DNA of 64,000 bases from Salibacterium lacus (GTDB lineage: Bacteria; Bacillota; Bacilli; Bacillales; Marinococcaceae). A program made the position numbers and the translations under genes. The notes under the pieces are model-generated. The model was not told the origin of the DNA. It made no database searches and worked only from the letters and a program-made list of their open reading frames with translations. The stretch's first letter is position 1; every line of letters begins with the position of its first letter. Positions 62,022-64,000 of the stretch are shown here, one piece after another. Location: NCBI RefSeq assembly GCF_042684865.1, contig NZ_JBHUML010000005.1, positions 186,001 through 250,000 on the forward strand, given 5' to 3'.

Positions 62022-62714
62022 CTACGCCGTCCGTTTTCTCCTCCATAAGGATAATTCCAGAACGAGCAGGCAGACGACGAGCCAAGAGAGACCGAGGGCG
62101 AAGCCGCCGATCACATCGGTAATATAGTGAACGTTCAGGTAGACGCGGCTGAATCCGATCAGCAGGGTAAGCAGCACAAGGGCGCCATTGAGCAGCCATT
62201 TCGCGGTGCCGGACATCGAACTGCGGAACACCAGGTAAACGATAAACCCGTAGAATACAATCGGTCCGGTGGAATGGCCGCTTGGAAAGCTGAAGCCTGT
62301 CCCGTCATGCTGCTGCAGCACGTCGGGGCGCTGCCGTTCAAAGGTGAGCTTCAGCGTTTTGGTCAGGATGCTGATGCCGATCATCGCCACGGCAAAATAA
62401 AGAAGGCGCCACCATTTCCGCCGGTACGCGAAAAATATGCAGACCGCAAGCAGAATCGAACCCGCTGTGAGCCAGGGGACCGATCCAATTTCGGTAATGA
62501 CCGCCATGGCTGTGTCCAGCCATCCAGTTTGCATGGAAGCCACAGCATCCGCCGTCCTTCGGTCCAGCGCGAATTTCTCCTGCTCTGCCACCTCATCAGC
62601 AAGTTCGACAAAGATGTAAAACGAGACGCCGATCACAATCAGCGCCAGCGCGAGATACAAAAGAGCCTGCACGCCTCGTTTTGGAAACTGGTTGGAAGTA
62701 AAGGACAATACCAT
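62022..62714 (-). CDS. PAP2-family phosphatase (undecaprenyl-pyrophosphate-phosphatase-like)
   Basis: A 230-residue membrane phosphatase with six hydrophobic segments. The full PAP2 triad of motifs is present: KLTFERQRP (about 122-130), FPSGHS (about 142-147) and SRVYLNVHYITD (about 190-201) with the two catalytic His. Family members remove phosphate from undecaprenyl pyrophosphate or phosphatidic acid at the outer face of the membrane. Start ATG 62714 behind GAAAGGAACGG. Monocistronic. Confidence 0.92.
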   Translation of the reverse strand: MVLSFTSNQFPKRGVQALLYLALALIVIGVSFYIFVELADEVAEQEKFALDRRTADAVASMQTGWLDTAMAVITEIGSVPWLTAGSILLAVCIFFAYRRKWWRLLYFAVAMIGISILTKTLKLTFERQRPDVLQQHDGTGFSFPSGHSTGPIVFYGFIVYLVFRSSMSGTAKWLLNGALVLLTLLIGFSRVYLNVHYITDVIGGFALGLSWLVVCLLVLELSLWRRKRTA

Positions 62715-62748
62715 ACCGTTCCTTTCTCTGGATAACTAGTGTACCGTT

Positions 62749-63324
62749 TTATTTTCCGCCTGCCCCGGGATTTCTGTTATTTACCTCATCCACCGGCAGC
62801 AAATCGAAAATCTCTCCGGATTCCATGGCGCCGACGAGTTTTTGCAGCCAGTAACAGTATTTTTCATACTCGTTCAGCTGCTCGAGGTCTTTTTCCGCCC
62901 GTCCCCGCAGATGTTCCTCTATGTTTCCTTCGTCCAGCACATCCTGCAGTTCTTTTTGCGCCTCATGGATGGCAAACAGGTTCAGCTCCGCTTCTCTTTT
63001 CCATTTATTCCCGAAGAAACGGGTGAAATAATTAAAAAAGTCTTTCTCCGCTGTGAAATGGTCTTTGCGCGACCCTCTCTGCCAGGTTTTACGTACAATC
63101 TGGATGTCCTGCAGATTGCGGACCGCTGTGCTCATGCTCGGTTTGGTCATCCCGAGTTCATCTTTCATTTCATCCAGCGTCATCGAATCATGTTTGAAGT
63201 ACATCGTGGCGTAAAGACGGCCGATGGACGGGGTGATGCCATACAAATCCATGGTTTCGGCGATGGCACTGATCACTTCATTTTCGGCGTCTTGTACTTT
63301 TGATTCCGCGGATTGTTGTCTCAC
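62749..63324 (-). CDS. GbsR-type MarR-like transcription regulator
   Basis: A 191-residue winged-helix protein of the GbsR family. MDLYGITPSIGRLYATMYFK is the family's N-terminal mark, DELGMTKPSMSTAVRNLQDI the recognition helix, and a C-terminal all-helical part follows. In B. subtilis GbsR is the choline-sensing repressor of glycine betaine synthesis and OpuB, and OpcR is its paralogue; which role applies here is unknown. The preceding frame is open upstream, but GTG 63324 has GGGGGG seven bases before it. It follows the exporter gene on the same strand by 25 bases and probably controls it or is co-transcribed. Confidence 0.88.
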   Translation of the reverse strand: MRQQSAESKVQDAENEVISAIAETMDLYGITPSIGRLYATMYFKHDSMTLDEMKDELGMTKPSMSTAVRNLQDIQIVRKTWQRGSRKDHFTAEKDFFNYFTRFFGNKWKREAELNLFAIHEAQKELQDVLDEGNIEEHLRGRAEKDLEQLNEYEKYCYWLQKLVGAMESGEIFDLLPVDEVNNRNPGAGGK

Positions 63325-63349
63325 TCGAATCCCCCCATCGGTTATTGTA

Positions 63350-64000
63350 TCATGATGATTGTTTGAGTGCTCTTCTTCGTTCGGTTTCCTCGTCCCATTC
63401 CTCGTCGGTCGGCGGGGTCGTACGCTTGAGCTTGAGCGAAAGCAGGAGCGCACCGGCGGTCAGAACAAAAAGTACACCAAATGCCACTTTCGCTCCGAAA
63501 ATATCCGGGTTATCCACCATGGACCAGCCCTGCGCCGACTGAGCGGAGGTTGTCATCGTCGTCACAAGCAGCGCCGTTCCGATGGAAGCCGCGAGCTGAC
63601 GGGTCGTGTTCGTGACCGCCGCACCGTGTGGAATCAGTTTAGACGGAATTTCATTCAAACCTTCCGTGTTGACCGGCATCATAACCATCGAAAAGCCGAG
63701 CATTCGCACCGCATACAACACAGCGAGCAAAACCATCGGCGTTGTCGTCCCGATAAACATGAATCCGGCCGTCGACACCGCCATGAGAACAAATCCGGGA
63801 ATGGCAAGCGCCTTCGCTCCGACTTTGTCAAAAATACGCCCTGTAATCGGCGACATAAGTCCCGCGATTAACGCGCCGGGGAACAGCACAAGCCCCGATT
63901 CAACCGCGGTAAAATCACGCATGTTCTGCATGTACAGCGGAATCAGTGTCTCCAGGCCGATCAGCCCGACAAAGCCGACCATACAGATAATCGTGGAATA
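63350..64000 (-). CDS. MFS drug exporter, DHA2 type, 5' end outside window
   Basis: C-terminal part (about 216 residues present) of a 14-segment EmrB/LmrB-type multidrug exporter. Six hydrophobic segments are visible; GLVLFPGALIAGLMSPITGR (about 30-49 of the part) is the DHA2 mark, followed by DKVGAKALAIPG. The frame is open to the last base, so the gene starts outside. A GbsR-type regulator gene follows. Confidence 0.9.
   Translation of the reverse strand, partial: YSTIICMVGFVGLIGLETLIPLYMQNMRDFTAVESGLVLFPGALIAGLMSPITGRIFDKVGAKALAIPGFVLMAVSTAGFMFIGTTTPMVLLAVLYAVRMLGFSMVMMPVNTEGLNEIPSKLIPHGAAVTNTTRQLAASIGTALLVTTMTTSAQSAQGWSMVDNPDIFGAKVAFGVLFVLTAGALLLSLKLKRTTPPTDEEWDEETERRRALKQSS

Noticed and set aside
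1..64000. tRNA, rRNA, T-box or other known riboswitch
   Set aside because: None was recognised when reading both strands by eye; a tRNAscan-SE and Rfam search would be decisive.

Overview
The window looks like chromosome of a low-to-mid-GC, spore-former-type Firmicute of the family Bacillaceae, probably a salt- or alkali-adapted one. Reasons: strong AGGAGG-type ribosome sites, frequent GTG/TTG starts, B. subtilis-type gene families (NasB/NasC, RsbR-type STAS protein, GbsR, YtrA-type GntR, DUF4003, DUF4349, DUF421), a BCCT betaine-type transporter and a GbsR paralogue. I cannot name the genus from sequence alone. No rRNA, tRNA or CRISPR array was found.

Layout. 0-10 kb: a PAS-PAS-GGDEF cyclase cut by the window edge, an IS relic, a HAD phosphatase, a thioredoxin-like protein, an FGGY sugar kinase, an EamA exporter with a CGNR regulator, then a compact metabolic locus: a TIM-barrel/AraC fusion regulator, a cre-like site, a Tm-1-like (UPF0261) protein, a free-standing TIM-barrel paralogue of the regulator and a DUF1097 membrane protein. 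10-15.5 kb: an AT-rich accessory patch with a lipoprotein and a small secreted protein with aerolysin/ETX-like sequence texture, surrounded by decayed IS21- and IS1380-type transposases, GC-rich non-coding repeats and a broken maltose acetyltransferase. 15.5-26.2 kb: SDR dehydrogenase, YtrA-type GntR plus ABC transporter, BCCT transporter, a broken FMN reductase, an HTH protein, an AraC/GyrI regulator, small membrane proteins, UPF0158 and an ArsB/ACR3-like carrier. Three intergenic arrays of a 21-nt unit, each behind a CCCCGATGC hairpin, lie here.

26.3-36.4 kb is a foreign AT-rich defence island: an EcoRII-type restriction-modification set (HTH-C5 methyltransferase, Vsr, EcoRII-like endonuclease), two unknown small genes, a decayed IS4 element, then an operon of an OLD-type ATPase/TOPRIM nuclease and a second C5 methyltransferase, and a second IS4-family element (transposase split by an in-frame TAG) that has cut off the front of a second vsr gene. 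Its left edge interrupts a small gene at 26302.

36.4-45.2 kb carries small membrane proteins, an RsbR-type STAS protein that seems to lack both phospho-threonines, a possible secreted peptide/membrane-protein operon, a DUF4181-like paralogue cluster with an internally deleted third copy, a truncated DUF819 gene, DJ-1/PfpI, methionine aminopeptidase, a broken lipoprotein and a DUF4349 lipoprotein. 45.4-49.8 kb is the assimilatory nitrate reductase pair nasB-nasC. 49.8-54.7 kb alternates ordinary genes (RDD, DUF4003, DUF421) with at least four copies of a roughly 300-400 bp extragenic element built around a TGTCCAGTA/TACTGGACA palindrome, in both orientations. 54.9-64 kb holds a DUF6612-like lipoprotein, a DUF2569 protein, an ISL3 remnant, an ECF sigma factor with its membrane anti-sigma-like partner, DinB, a PadR-ChrA chromate transport operon with a clear triple GATATC operator, an acidic KOW-like protein, PAP2 phosphatase, a GbsR-type regulator and the end of a DHA2 drug exporter that runs off the window.
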